Origin: Actinopolyspora lacussalsi
Lineage (GTDB): Bacteria; Actinomycetota; Actinomycetes; Mycobacteriales; Pseudonocardiaceae
Length of the DNA: 64,000 nucleotides
Assembly: GCA_030803735.1 (NCBI GenBank)
Contig: JAURUC010000001.1
Coordinates: 4,092,001 to 4,156,000 of the forward strand
Direction: 5' to 3'
The position numbers were made by a program, and so were the translations under genes. Within the stretch, counting starts at the first letter, position 1, and every line of letters begins with the position of its first letter. Below are positions 9,924-18,247 of the stretch, in pieces. Below the pieces are notes generated by a model. The model was not told where the DNA came from. It did no database searches and saw only the letters and a list, made by a program, of their open reading frames with translations.

Positions 9924-10339
9924 CCGTCGTCGTACTGACCGCTGTCCCACCCGGGCTGCGTGGACATCTGACTCGTTGGCTGTTGGAGATCAGTCCCGGC
10001 GTGTTCGTCGGGAACGTCTCCGCCCGTGTCCGTGAGGAGCTGTGGGAACGAATCCGCGAGTTCGCGGCCGACGGGCGAGCGATCATGGTCCACTCGACGC
10101 AGGGCGAACAGCGACTGTCCTTCGAAGTTCACGGGCACGACTGGACTCCCGTCGACTACGACGGGGTAAAGCTGATGCGTCGGCAGACTGTGCCCGACTA
10201 CGTGCCCGCTGACGAGGTCCCCGCGCACAAACCGCTGTCCCAACAGAAGAAGTCCGCCCCCACCGACGCCGCACCGACGATCAACTCCGAAACCGTGTGG
10301 AAGCGTCGGGAGGGGCGCAGGAAGTTCAAACGGAAGTAG
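9920..10339 (+). CDS. cas2e: Cas2e with a basic C-terminal extension
   Basis: Cas2e dimers bridge two Cas1 dimers in the spacer-acquisition complex. Residues 1 to about 92 form the Cas2e ferredoxin-like domain (MTVVVLTAVPPGLRGHLTRW at the N-terminus, GNVSARVREELWERI following). The product is 139 residues, against 94 in E. coli: residues ~93-139 are a tail rich in P, K and R that ends KRREGRRKFKRK. The tail is too short to be a DnaQ exonuclease, as in Cas2-DnaQ fusions, but could bind DNA. The gene is the last of the operon; the leader of array 2 begins directly after its stop. Confidence 0.93.
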   Translation: MTVVVLTAVPPGLRGHLTRWLLEISPGVFVGNVSARVREELWERIREFAADGRAIMVHSTQGEQRLSFEVHGHDWTPVDYDGVKLMRRQTVPDYVPADEVPAHKPLSQQKKSAPTDAAPTINSETVWKRREGRRKFKRK

Positions 10340-10413
10340 CCTGTGATGACAGAATCGTCCGACAAAACTGAAGCAAAAATGACTGAGGGCGCTGTGTAGT
10401 GCCTGGTCATCAA
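10340..10413 (+). promoter_or_regulatory. Leader of CRISPR array 2
   Basis: These 74 bases lie between the cas2e stop and the first repeat of array 2. They are noticeably A-rich for this genome (for example CAAAACTGAAGCAAAAATG around 10362-10380), as leaders usually are, and lie at the leader-proximal end judged from repeat orientation. They should hold the array promoter and the Cas1-Cas2 integration signals. The leader is short for type I-E, so part of the promoter may lie inside cas2e. Confidence 0.75.
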
Positions 10414-11296
10414 GTGCTCCCCGCAGGCGCGGGGATGATCCCGACCACAGCGACATCTACCGCAGGGTCGCCGCCGTGCTCCCCGCAGGCGCGGGGATGA
10501 TCCCGCCATGCCAGGCATGGTCACCTCGGTGCAGCGGTGCTCCCCGCAGGCGCGGGGATGATCCCTCACCATCGACCAGAGAGAACACGACGCTCTCGTG
10601 CTCCCCGCAGGCGCGGGGGTGATCCCCACCTCTGGCCGGTGAACACCACCAGTTGGCAGTGCTCCCCGCAGGCGCGGGGATGATCCGAACACCCGGAAAG
10701 AACTCGGGTGCGACGGCTAGTGCTCCCCGCAGGCGCGGGGATGATCCCTGGTCGGTGATCGCCGCACCGGTGGCAGCCTCGTGCTCCCCGCAGGCGCGGG
10801 GATGATCCCGCGTCACCCTGACGTATCGCCCGTACCCGCCGGTGCTCCCCGCAGGCGCGGGGATGATCCGCTAGGGGACTGGCGTGGTGGGAGAGCGCGC
10901 GGGTGCTCCCCGCAGGCGCGTGGATGATCCGTCCATGCTGGTGTCCCAGCTCGCGGCCACGCTGTGCTCCCCGCAGGCGCGGGGATGATCCGATCCCGTG
11001 CGGGTTGCCGGGCGCGGTGAAATCGTGCTCCCCGCAGGCGCGGGGATGATCCCGGCACGACAACACGGTTCATCCCCTCGAAGCCGTGCTCCCCGCAGGC
11101 GCGGGGATGATCCGAAGCTTCTCCACATGTCTTCCGAGGATGGAGCGTGCTCCCCGCAGGCGCGGGGATGATCCGCACCGGGCATTACCCCGGAAGATCC
11201 CGGTTCGGTGCTCCCCGCAGGCGCGGGGATGATCCGGTTGCGCTGTTCACGGGCCGCGTCCCGCTGCTGTGCTCCCCGCAGGCGCGGGGGTTAATC
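10414..11296 (+). CRISPR. CRISPR array 2 (type I-E)
   Basis: Fifteen repeats start at 10414, 10476, 10537, 10598, 10659, 10720, 10781, 10842, 10903, 10964, 11025, 11086, 11147, 11208 and 11269; all share the array 1 consensus and plus-strand direction. Spacers are about 33 nt and all different, unlike array 1. Point variants occur at 10598 (G for A in the 3' part), 10903 (T for G in the stem) and in the last clear repeat at 11269, whose 3' end reads GGTTAATC. About 34 nt further on, 11331-11356 looks like a much-decayed further repeat, so the ancestral array was at least one unit longer. The leader is adjacent to cas2e. Confidence 0.97.
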
Positions 11297-11330
11297 TCTC
11301 CGCCGGAACGAGCTTGGCGGGAGTGAGATC

Positions 11331-11356
11331 TTGTTCCTGTAGGTGCGGGATAAGCC
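11331..11356 (+). repeat. Decayed terminal CRISPR repeat
   Basis: TTGTTCCTGTAGGTGCGGG followed by ATAAGCC can be aligned to the array repeat with several C-to-T-like changes and two single-base deletions. It lies 34 nt after the last clear repeat, exactly a spacer length away, so I read it as a relic of the leader-distal end of array 2. Confidence 0.6.
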
Positions 11357-11842
11357 GCATCACGCTCGTTGTCATGACCCACTCAGTGACCCGAATGAAC
11401 GTTGATCAGTGTGGTCACAGTCGGCCGGTGAGGAGGGGTGTGTGGTCGTTGTCGCAGCTCGTGGCGGTTGTTATCGCTGGTAAGGCGCCTTGTAAGCGGA
11501 AGGTCAGGGGTTCGAGTCCCCTCAGCGGCTCCATCTCTCACCTGGGGTTTCCACGTCAGGTCTCCCGCTTCGGCGGTTCTTGTGACTCGCTCCGTGACCC
11601 CAGTCGTGGTGCGAGCTCGCGTGTACTTGATCCCACGATGAAGGCCGGGAACCGGCGTAAGCGATCTCGTGGCGGCGTCGCCAAGCTTCCGGGCTGCTCC
11701 CTTCTGGTGAAGCTCTGCGCGGGCTTCGATCCGGTGGCGGTCATTCGCGGCGCATCGCGCCGATTGTGCGAAAGCTGGGACTGGGGAGGCTCGGTTCGGT
11801 TGGAGTCCGTGCGGCATAGCCCGTACTGAGCCGGAGCCGGTG
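11357..11842. other. Gene-poor junction between array 2 and the type VII cluster
   Basis: Apart from the tRNA-Thr 3' fragment at 11489-11533, I see no supported gene in this stretch. Reading frames here are antisense to the tRNA fragment or short and of poor composition. It looks like an integration junction. Confidence 0.5.
11489..11533 (+). tRNA. 3' fragment of tRNA-Thr(TGT), probable attachment site
   Basis: An anticodon loop CTTGTAA (11489-11495), a perfect five-pair T arm (AGGGG-TTCGAGT-CCCCT) and a 3' end CAGCGGCTCCA with encoded CCA form the 3' half of a threonine tRNA with anticodon TGT. The sequence upstream does not pair with the acceptor strand (GCCGCTG is missing), and only the inner three pairs of the anticodon stem form, so the 5' half is absent. 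Such 3' tRNA fragments are typical footprints of tyrosine-integrase elements. No integrase is in the window. The antisense frame gives the peptide GTRTPDLPLTRRL, a well-known false ORF over tRNA genes, which supports the tRNA reading. Confidence 0.6.
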
Positions 11843-12391
11843 ATGGTCGAACTCGCCGAGAAACCCCGGGTGTATGACCCGGACGAGACCGACTCGTTGC
11901 CCGCACAGCTCTACCTCGCCTGTCGGCCGGACGAGGTGAACGGTGGGCTGATGCTGGAGACCAGGGAGTTGTCCGGGCAGCTGGTGGTTCTGGGGTATTC
12001 GACGTTGGACACGTTCCTCGCCGGGTGCGGAGCGGATCAGCCGTGGATTCTGCTGCCTGCGGGCAAGGTTCGTGAGATCGCCTGCGTTCAGGAGGGTTCG
12101 GTGATGGCACCGCCGACTTTCCGGTTCAGCGTGGCGGTGGATGTGCCGGTGCCGTCCGAGCTGCGCGGCACCGCCGGTGATTGGGCGGATGACGAGGCGG
12201 AGTGGAACGAGTCGGAGTCGCCGGACTGGACGACGATCTATCTCGCCTCGCGGCCGTTCGACGGCCGACCCGAGAACGTCGAACTCGAACTGCAACCGAT
12301 GCTCGGCGACATCCGACGCCAGTGCGGGGCGCACACGATTTGTCTGGATACGCCGTTGCCGGAGCGATTACGGCACGGCGGGGAGGAATGA
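11843..12391 (+). CDS. SAV_915/SseB-like hypothetical protein
   Basis: A 182-residue acidic, soluble protein of unknown function. It contains two similar halves: LPAQLYLACRP with a following ..LGYSTLDTFLAGCG.. segment near the N-terminus, and TTIYLASRPFDGRPENVELE in the C-terminal half, suggesting an internal duplication. The LGYSTLD..LAGCG..QPW pattern resembles small SAV_915/SseB-like proteins that accompany WXG100 genes in actinomycetes (family resemblance from memory, not tested). The start ATG at 11843 follows a GTG at 11840. It is the first gene of a plus-strand cluster with the WXG100/EspC-like fragments that follow. Confidence 0.65.
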   Translation: MVELAEKPRVYDPDETDSLPAQLYLACRPDEVNGGLMLETRELSGQLVVLGYSTLDTFLAGCGADQPWILLPAGKVREIACVQEGSVMAPPTFRFSVAVDVPVPSELRGTAGDWADDEAEWNESESPDWTTIYLASRPFDGRPENVELELQPMLGDIRRQCGAHTICLDTPLPERLRHGGEE

Positions 12392-12394
12392 GAC

Positions 12395-12514
12395 ATGTCC
12401 GGCGATGAAGTCCATGTCGGTCACGAGCAGCTGCGCCGGATGGCGGATGCCTTGCGCGGTAGTACCGACGAACTCGACCGCGTGGCGAAGAGTGTCCCGG
12501 TATGCCGGAGGTGA
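12395..12514 (+). CDS. N-terminal part of an EspC/WXG100-like protein (frameshifted)
   Basis: A 39-residue frame, MSGDEVHVGHEQLRRMADAL and onward, reads like the first helix of an EspC-type/WXG100 type VII secretion target. It stops at 12514 inside the start of the next frame (12502), which continues as the second helix of the same kind of protein. One indel near 12500 would join them as ..RVAKSVP-MPEVSTSAEKV.. A weak GGAGG lies upstream at 12382-12386. Either this is a recent frameshift or two tiny peptides are made. Confidence 0.5.
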   Translation: MSGDEVHVGHEQLRRMADALRGSTDELDRVAKSVPVCRR

Positions 12515-12705
12515 GCACCTCTGCCGAGAAGGTGAGTTACACGCTGGGGGAGCTCTCGCAAGCCGCTGCCGGATTGATCGCCACGATCGACGAAGTCGCG
12601 GCCAAGATCGATGCCAGCGACGGTAGCTACGGCGAGGTGGACAACCGTAATGCCGAGCAGCTTCGGAAAGAGTACTACGACGAGTACGCCGGTCGGCCGG
12701 ACTGA
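12502..12705 (+). CDS. C-terminal part of an EspC/WXG100-like protein
   Basis: The 67-residue frame starts MPEVSTSAEKVSYTLGELSQ and continues as amphipathic helix (LIATIDEVAAKID), ending with NAEQLRKEYYDEY. This fits the second helix and C-terminal tail of an EspC-like secretion target. With the 39-residue frame before it, the total of ~103 residues is the usual family length. The overlap of 13 nt in a different frame makes a frameshift the simplest reading. Confidence 0.55.
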   Translation: MPEVSTSAEKVSYTLGELSQAAAGLIATIDEVAAKIDASDGSYGEVDNRNAEQLRKEYYDEYAGRPD

Positions 12706-12719
12706 ACGTGGAGTAGGAC

Positions 12720-13160
12720 ATGGCTGGGGAACTCGACACCGAGGTCTTGGACAGCCCCGACACGTGCCGAGGCACTGCCGAGTGGCTGGGCGAACTGGTC
12801 GGCGGGATCGTCGAGGTCGCTGACACCGTGGCTCAGCAGCGCAGCGCATCCGAGAGTTTCTGGCGGGGAACCGCGGCGGATGCGGCCCGCGGTGAGCTCG
12901 GCGGGCACGGCAAGAACGCGGACGACTTGGAAAGCGCGATCAACAAGGTCAAGTCGGCCTTGGAGGTCTTCGCCGACGATATCGACACCGTGAACAAGCG
13001 CATGACCGACGCGCGCGACATCGCCCGCGGTGCCGGCTTGGTGATCAACGGCACGAAGATCCTGCCGCCGAAACCGAGTCCGAACGGTCCTGCCGGCAGG
13101 CCCGACGGCCCGAGCGGAGCGGAAGAGCGGCAGCAGAGGGCCTTCGAGGAAGCCGGTTGA
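12720..13160 (+). CDS. N-terminal WXG100-like domain of a type VII effector-like protein
   Basis: The 146-residue product has a WXG100-like helical hairpin: ..ESFWRGTAADAARGELGG.. near residues 44-60 with a WxG motif, and a long second helix (SAINKVKSALEVFADDID). It ends at a TGA (13158) in a proline-rich linker. The frame after this TGA stays open and coding through 13844 (same frame), so this and the next entry look like one ~374-codon gene broken by an in-frame stop. The architecture, a WXG-type N-terminus, a linker and a membrane-active-looking C-terminus, is common in polymorphic type VII effectors. Confidence 0.65.
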   Translation: MAGELDTEVLDSPDTCRGTAEWLGELVGGIVEVADTVAQQRSASESFWRGTAADAARGELGGHGKNADDLESAINKVKSALEVFADDIDTVNKRMTDARDIARGAGLVINGTKILPPKPSPNGPAGRPDGPSGAEERQQRAFEEAG

Positions 13161-13844
13161 ACGGTCGAGGACGCTCGGACGAAGCAGGAGGACGCGCACC
13201 GCGAACTCGAGGGGCGGTTGGAGGATCCGATCGGGACCTTCAACACGGTCAAGACACACGTGATGCGCGCGGTGACCGGGGGTCTGACCGCGGTCAAGAC
13301 GTCCAGTGACAGTGCGGCCACCCTCCTGCAGAACGCCCGCACCCTGGAGGGGCAGGCGAAAGAGATGGACAGGCTGGCCAAAACCGCCGATCACAGCAGT
13401 GAGGCTGCCCGGACCAAGGTAGCCGCGATGCAGAACCGGGCCAAGGGCAAGGTCGCGAATGCGCGGGGTGAGCGGACCGGGCGACTTGCCCAGAAGTTCG
13501 GTCGTGGTGGTGACATCATCGCCGCGGACGCGAGCAAGTACGTGAAGGGCGGATCCAAGCTCGCCGACGGAGCCGGTTCCGTGCTTCGGGGCGTGCCGTA
13601 TCTGGGGACAGCGGCGACGATCGGCTCAGAACTGACCGACTACGCGACCGGAACCGACACTGCGGGAGAGGCCGCGATGGATGCCGGGGCCAGCCTGAGC
13701 GGAGCGGCGGTCGGGGGCGCTGCCGGTGCCGCGCTCGGATCGGCGATCTTTCCGGGTGTTGGCACCGTGGTCGGTGGAGCTCTCGGGAGTATGGCCGGGG
13801 ATTTTCTCGCGACCGAGGCGGAAAGCCTGCTGACGGTTGAGTAG
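13161..13844 (+). pseudogene. C-terminal half of the interrupted type VII effector-like gene
   Basis: Directly after the TGA at 13158 the same frame continues for 227 codons with normal composition. If translated independently, the first usable start would be TTG at 13218 (208 residues). The C-terminal ~70 residues form a glycine-zipper stretch (GAAVGGAAGAALGSAIFP, then GVGTVVGGALGSMAG), a pattern found in membrane-inserting domains; upstream is charged helix with AKEMDRLAKTADHSS. It may be a nonfunctional remnant or a re-initiated protein. No SECIS-like structure was sought successfully, so stop recoding is not claimed. Confidence 0.55.
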
Positions 13845-13856
13845 GCGGGACGAGGG

Positions 13857-14501
13857 ATGTCTGAGGAGAATCCAGTGGTGTCGGAGCAGCTGCCGCCCCG
13901 TCCGGATCCGTGGACGGGTGAGCCGCGCCCGCCGCGGGCACCGGGGTTTTTCAAGTGGGACAAGCCACCGAAGGATCAGGATTCGGAACGGGACCGCAGT
14001 CAGCGACGCAAACCCACGCCGCCCGAGGGGCAGGGACCGGTGCTGGAGTGGTATCGGCACAGCCAGCGCTACTCGATCGGCATGGGCCTCGCCGGATTCG
14101 TGCTGATCGGGATTCTGATCGGCTTCCGGCAGGGGCTCGACTACAGCTGGCTCAGCATTCCTTGGATGTGGCTCTTTCTCGCCGTGGCCGGCCTGGGCAT
14201 GTACGGGATCTTCCGCTTGGTCGATCCGGCGGTGGGTGCCGACTGGTTGAAAGTGGGCCGCACCTGGGTGTTGTTGTACGAGCTCACCGACATCAAAGTC
14301 CGCCACCGGGGAATGTCGATGCACCTCGACCTCAAGGACAGCGGGGGGCGCAAGGTGCAGGTGAAGGTGGACGAGCTGCAGGAGGACCGCGACATGTGGG
14401 ATCTCGTCTACAACGGCCTGCTGCACTCGGTGGTCACCAATGGTGCGACGACGAACTGGGCCGCGCACTCGCTACTGGAAGTCCCCGACCAGCCGGAGTG
14501 A
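13857..14501 (+). CDS. Two-helix membrane protein of the type VII cluster
   Basis: A 214-residue protein with a proline-rich cytoplasmic N-terminus (residues 1-60), two transmembrane segments (about 74-92, FVLIGILIGF, and 103-121, WMWLFLAVAGLGMYGIF), and a ~95-residue C-terminal domain with alternating beta strands (WVLLYELTDIKVRHRG) that looks PH-like. The start ATG at 13857 has GAGGG just upstream. It lies 12 nt after the interrupted effector-like gene, so it could be an immunity or secretion-partner protein for it; this is inference from position only. Confidence 0.65.
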   Translation: MSEENPVVSEQLPPRPDPWTGEPRPPRAPGFFKWDKPPKDQDSERDRSQRRKPTPPEGQGPVLEWYRHSQRYSIGMGLAGFVLIGILIGFRQGLDYSWLSIPWMWLFLAVAGLGMYGIFRLVDPAVGADWLKVGRTWVLLYELTDIKVRHRGMSMHLDLKDSGGRKVQVKVDELQEDRDMWDLVYNGLLHSVVTNGATTNWAAHSLLEVPDQPE

Positions 14502-14713
14502 ACGGTTGCCGCCGACCACGCTCGAACGGGTGCGGTGACGTCACTGGACAATGCTGCGACTCGGCCGTTCTCCCACGAATCATTGCATCGCCCGCAGGGC
14601 GAAACGGCAACGACGAGTGTGTTCAGCGGCGAGCACGGTGGCAGGCTGTACGGCCGTTGCCGTTGATCCTTGCCATTTCTGTGCGGACCAAGCACATCGA
14701 GAGGATGTTGGAG

Positions 14714-15232
14714 ATGGCGAGCTGTCTGTTGTGCAGCGGGACGCAAGGCGACCCCGAGCTCATGCGTGTGCAGGTCTGGGAGGATCCGCTCTGGCGGATG
14801 ACCACCGCGTTGCTGGGTGAGGTGCCGGGCTTTTCGTTTCTGGAGCCGAAGCGGCACATCCGCTACCTCCACGAACTGGACGGTGCGGAGGCGACCACCT
14901 TCGGCGCTGTTCTCGCCGAGTGCATGCGCGCCGTGAAGCTGGCGACCGACGCCGAGCTGGTCTACGTCTACGTTTTCGGCGGCTCGTTCGATCATCTGCA
15001 CGTTCACCTGGCACCGCATCACGAGGGTGGTGCGCTCAACGACAGCATGATCAAGGGCGAGGTGGTGGAAACCGAGCTGTACAGCGGTGCGATCGTGCAG
15101 ACCAGCGAGGACTTCCCGCTGCGGCCGGAAGCGGAGATGCGGAAGGTCGCCGATCTCATCCGTGGCTCCTGGGATTCTCAGCCGGCGGGGAGTTCTCCTG
15201 AACATCCCGAATCACCCTCCGGGGGAAGTTGA
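14714..15232 (+). CDS. HIT-family protein
   Basis: The 172-residue product has the histidine-triad motif DHLHVHLAPH (His94, 96, 98) near the centre of the protein, as in HIT nucleotide hydrolases/transferases. An N-terminal CxxC pair (SCLLCSG, residues 3-9) suggests a zinc site, as in several HIT proteins. The ATG at 14714 is preferred over 14705 because GAGAGG then lies nine bases upstream. The substrate is not predictable. It stands alone in a 860-bp interval between the type VII cluster and the nuclease-helicase pair. Confidence 0.85.
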   Translation: MASCLLCSGTQGDPELMRVQVWEDPLWRMTTALLGEVPGFSFLEPKRHIRYLHELDGAEATTFGAVLAECMRAVKLATDAELVYVYVFGGSFDHLHVHLAPHHEGGALNDSMIKGEVVETELYSGAIVQTSEDFPLRPEAEMRKVADLIRGSWDSQPAGSSPEHPESPSGGS

Positions 15233-15364
15233 GAGCAGGAACGCGGCGATCGGCTCCGCTGGGCACACGCGCCTCCGCCGGATCACGGTCTCCTACACTC
15301 GTGGGCCGTGACCTGTCACCTCGTGCCCGGCTGAGCGTTCCGGCTCGCCACTGGGGGTTCCGTT

Positions 15365-18223
15365 ATGGCGGAGAACTCGCTCGCGGCGGCGGCGAGCGAC
15401 GTCGCCGCGTCCGCGCACGTCGCCTGCGCCCGGTTCCGCGGCACCGACCCGCTGCTGGTCGGGCGCACGCGGCGCCGGCTCGCGGCCGAGATCGGTTACC
15501 CCGACGACTCGGGCCGCATCCCGGCCGCCCGCTGGATGCGCGCCGTCACCTTCGAACATCTGGTCCGCACGGACCGCTTCGCGAGCGAGCTGGCGACCAC
15601 CACGGTCGGCAGGCTCAGCCTGAACCGCCCCACCGACATCGTCACGGCCGACGCGCACGGCGACGCCGAGAAGACCTCGGGCCTGCTGGCGGACGCGCAC
15701 GCCAGAGCCGTTTCCGACGGCTCGGTGACGCTGCTGCATTCGGTCGCGCTGCCGTTCGCCGCACCCGTGGACAACACCGATGAGAGCGCGGCACCCCCGG
15801 ACAGCGCGGCACTCCCGGACAGCGCGGCGCCCCCGGAAAACCGGGCCGCGGCAGCCGAATCCGACGTGGAGTCGGACCTCGCCGTGATCGCCCCCCAACT
15901 CGACGCCGACGGCGGTTCCTGGCTGGTCCTCGGCGCCACCAAGGACTACGAACGGGTGAGATCCCGGATCGAGGACGCCCGACTGCTGAAGGGCTTCCTG
16001 CGGGTGGCCCTCGCGGCTGAGTCCGCCCGCGCCTCTCCGTCGCTGCCCACCGGCATGTCGGTTCACTCGCACGGCGTGCTCGCCGTCCCGCGCAACGCCT
16101 TCCTGCAGCCCGAGGCCCTGGTCGAAGCGCTCGACGACCACCGCGCCGAGGTGCGGATGCGGCTGGCGGAGCGGCAGCGCGAGTTCGAGCGGTCGTCCCC
16201 CGAGGAAACCGCGAACCTCGCGGACTACGTCGCGCACCTGCGGGCGACGTTCGACCCCGCCTCCTGTACTACCTGCACCCTGTTCTCCTACTGCCGCGAC
16301 GAGCTCCGCACCTCCGACGATCCGACCGACCTGCTGGTCGAGCTGGGAATACCGCCCGACACGCGGCCCCAACTCGTCGGTCTGGTGGACGGCACGAACG
16401 GGACCGGCGACGCGCCCGCCTCGGTGGTCGCCAACGTGTCCGCGACGCTGGACGGGGTCGCGCGCCACACCGGCCAGCGACGCGTCGACCAGGCGGGCCG
16501 CCCGGGCACCATCGACCTCGTACTGGCCAAATCGGACTCCGCTGTGCTGGGCATACACGGGATCGCGCTGCGGCGCGTCACCACCCACGGCCCCGAGCCG
16601 TGGCGGACCACCGTGTTCGACGACCCGCAGTCCGCGTGGACCCGGCGCGAGGTGATGCACCTGCTGGGCCGGGAACTGTCCGAAGCGATGGCCGAGCAGT
16701 GCCGTCTCGACGAGGAGAACCCCGGCCCGGTTCACCTCGTCGTCCCGGACCAGCCGACGGCCGACGTGCTCGTCTCGATCGCCGACAACCTGGCGGGCAT
16801 CGAGCTCAGCGGGCTGCGCTGGCGACGCGACGAGCTGATGGGCCGCACTCCGCTGACCTTCGACGGCGAGCCCGCCGAGATCCCGCACTCGTTGCCGGAG
16901 ACGGCGCGCACCGCGGTTTCGTTCCTGCTGGAGGAGGACCGCGCCAGGGCGCTCACCCTCCGGTCCCCGATCATCGAGCTGCGGGAGTCACTGGCGCGGC
17001 ACGTGGTGGCGGGCGGACCACCGGTCGCCTCCCACCGGCTGGACTACCTGGTGCGCTGGGCCGAAACCGCGACCGAGGGGGCGGTGGAGCCGCGCGAGCT
17101 GGAGGACGAGATCGAGGCCGCGCCGCACACCCCGGGCGCCCGGCTGACGAGCGGGAGTTCGGACGCCATCCACGAGGCGCTGACCCGAGTGGATGCCGAG
17201 CGGGCCGATCCGAAGCAGGCCGATCCGGAACAGTCCGCCCCGGAACAGACCGGTACCGGGCGGACGGACTCGGCGGCGAGCGAGTACACCGCGCTGGTGA
17301 CCGAGGAACTCGACTACAAGCGCGGCATCCTCGACCGCGCCCTGGCCGTGCTGCACACCGTTCCCGACTCGCGGCTGCGCCGGGTGCACCGCGAGATCGA
17401 GGCCGACGCCCAGGCGGTCTGGCGGCGACGGCTCTCGTTGCGCGCCTCCGACTTGGTCCGGTTCGGACGTACGCACCGTTTCTGGCGCAACGCGCTCGTG
17501 GACGTCATCGAGAGCGACGGCAGGTGCCGGAGTCAGCTCCTGGCGCTGTCGAACCCGCAGGTCGCCGAGGAGCTGGCAACCGACGTCGGCACGCGCGAGG
17601 TCGCCGTGGCCACGGTGGTCTCGGTCCGACCGCTGGTGCTCGACGTGACTTCCCGCAGGATCCGCGCCGGGAGCAGGATCGTGCTGCTGCACGTCAACGG
17701 GGAATCCTGCGTGGAACATCCGGACGTCGAACTCACGGTCCAGAAGAGCAACTTCAAGTTCGCGGGGTTGTCGATCGGCCCGCTGTCCGATGCGGATGAC
17801 CCTGAGACGCCGCGCCGGTTCGGCTGGGAACCGGAGAACGTCCCCGAACTGGCCGTGGGCGACCGGCTGGTCGTCGCCGATTTCGCGTGGTTCTCGGCGA
17901 ACAGGACCAACGCGTTCCTCAGCGTCGACAGGCCCCGGGTGGACAACCTCGCGGCGCCGGAGCCGACGTGCGAGGCGGAATCCTACGCCGAGGATCCCGA
18001 GACGCACGAGCGCTGCTGCCGTCCGCACGAGGACGTCGAGGCGGAGCGGTCCGACCAGCTCGCCGAGCGCCGCGCTCGTGGCGAGCTCAACCCGGAGGTG
18101 TGGCCGCCGATCGTGGACTCCGACGCGTTCGAGGTGGCCCCGTCCGGCGCGCCGGTCGGGGACGCCACCACACGGCCGGTGATGGTTCCCCCGGACGGCG
18201 TGACCCTCGACGAGCTGGAGTGA
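15365..18223 (+). CDS. Large Fe-S nuclease-like protein, partner of a SF1 helicase
   Basis: The 952-residue protein is not a family I can name securely. The region around residues 180-240 (SWLVLGATKDYERVRSRIED) and the cluster CTTCTLFSYCRDEL near residues 300-313, together with an N-terminal Cys (VACARFRG), resemble a PD-(D/E)XK nuclease whose Fe-S cluster is held by one N-terminal and three C-terminal cysteines, as in Cas4 and AddB. A linker of variable, low-complexity A/P/D/S repeats lies at ~135-160 and another with repeated DPKQ/DPEQ-type units at ~615-640. The C-terminal third is beta-rich. The downstream helicase starts 25 nt away. A nuclease-helicase defence or repair function is inferred, not shown. 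Confidence 0.6.
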   Translation: MAENSLAAAASDVAASAHVACARFRGTDPLLVGRTRRRLAAEIGYPDDSGRIPAARWMRAVTFEHLVRTDRFASELATTTVGRLSLNRPTDIVTADAHGDAEKTSGLLADAHARAVSDGSVTLLHSVALPFAAPVDNTDESAAPPDSAALPDSAAPPENRAAAAESDVESDLAVIAPQLDADGGSWLVLGATKDYERVRSRIEDARLLKGFLRVALAAESARASPSLPTGMSVHSHGVLAVPRNAFLQPEALVEALDDHRAEVRMRLAERQREFERSSPEETANLADYVAHLRATFDPASCTTCTLFSYCRDELRTSDDPTDLLVELGIPPDTRPQLVGLVDGTNGTGDAPASVVANVSATLDGVARHTGQRRVDQAGRPGTIDLVLAKSDSAVLGIHGIALRRVTTHGPEPWRTTVFDDPQSAWTRREVMHLLGRELSEAMAEQCRLDEENPGPVHLVVPDQPTADVLVSIADNLAGIELSGLRWRRDELMGRTPLTFDGEPAEIPHSLPETARTAVSFLLEEDRARALTLRSPIIELRESLARHVVAGGPPVASHRLDYLVRWAETATEGAVEPRELEDEIEAAPHTPGARLTSGSSDAIHEALTRVDAERADPKQADPEQSAPEQTGTGRTDSAASEYTALVTEELDYKRGILDRALAVLHTVPDSRLRRVHREIEADAQAVWRRRLSLRASDLVRFGRTHRFWRNALVDVIESDGRCRSQLLALSNPQVAEELATDVGTREVAVATVVSVRPLVLDVTSRRIRAGSRIVLLHVNGESCVEHPDVELTVQKSNFKFAGLSIGPLSDADDPETPRRFGWEPENVPELAVGDRLVVADFAWFSANRTNAFLSVDRPRVDNLAAPEPTCEAESYAEDPETHERCCRPHEDVEAERSDQLAERRARGELNPEVWPPIVDSDAFEVAPSGAPVGDATTRPVMVPPDGVTLDELE

Positions 18224-18247
18224 CCACGTGCGAACTGGAGTGACGAA

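Noticed and set aside
11410..11533. Complete tRNA-Thr gene
   Set aside because: No 5' acceptor strand pairs with CAGCGGC and the anticodon stem is only half formed.
11383..11817. 144-codon minus-strand frame after array 2
   Set aside because: Contains the peptide typical of false ORFs antisense to tRNA; used as support for the tRNA fragment.
13158..13160. TGA read as selenocysteine
   Set aside because: No selenoprotein family match and no downstream structure identified; a plain nonsense codon is simpler.
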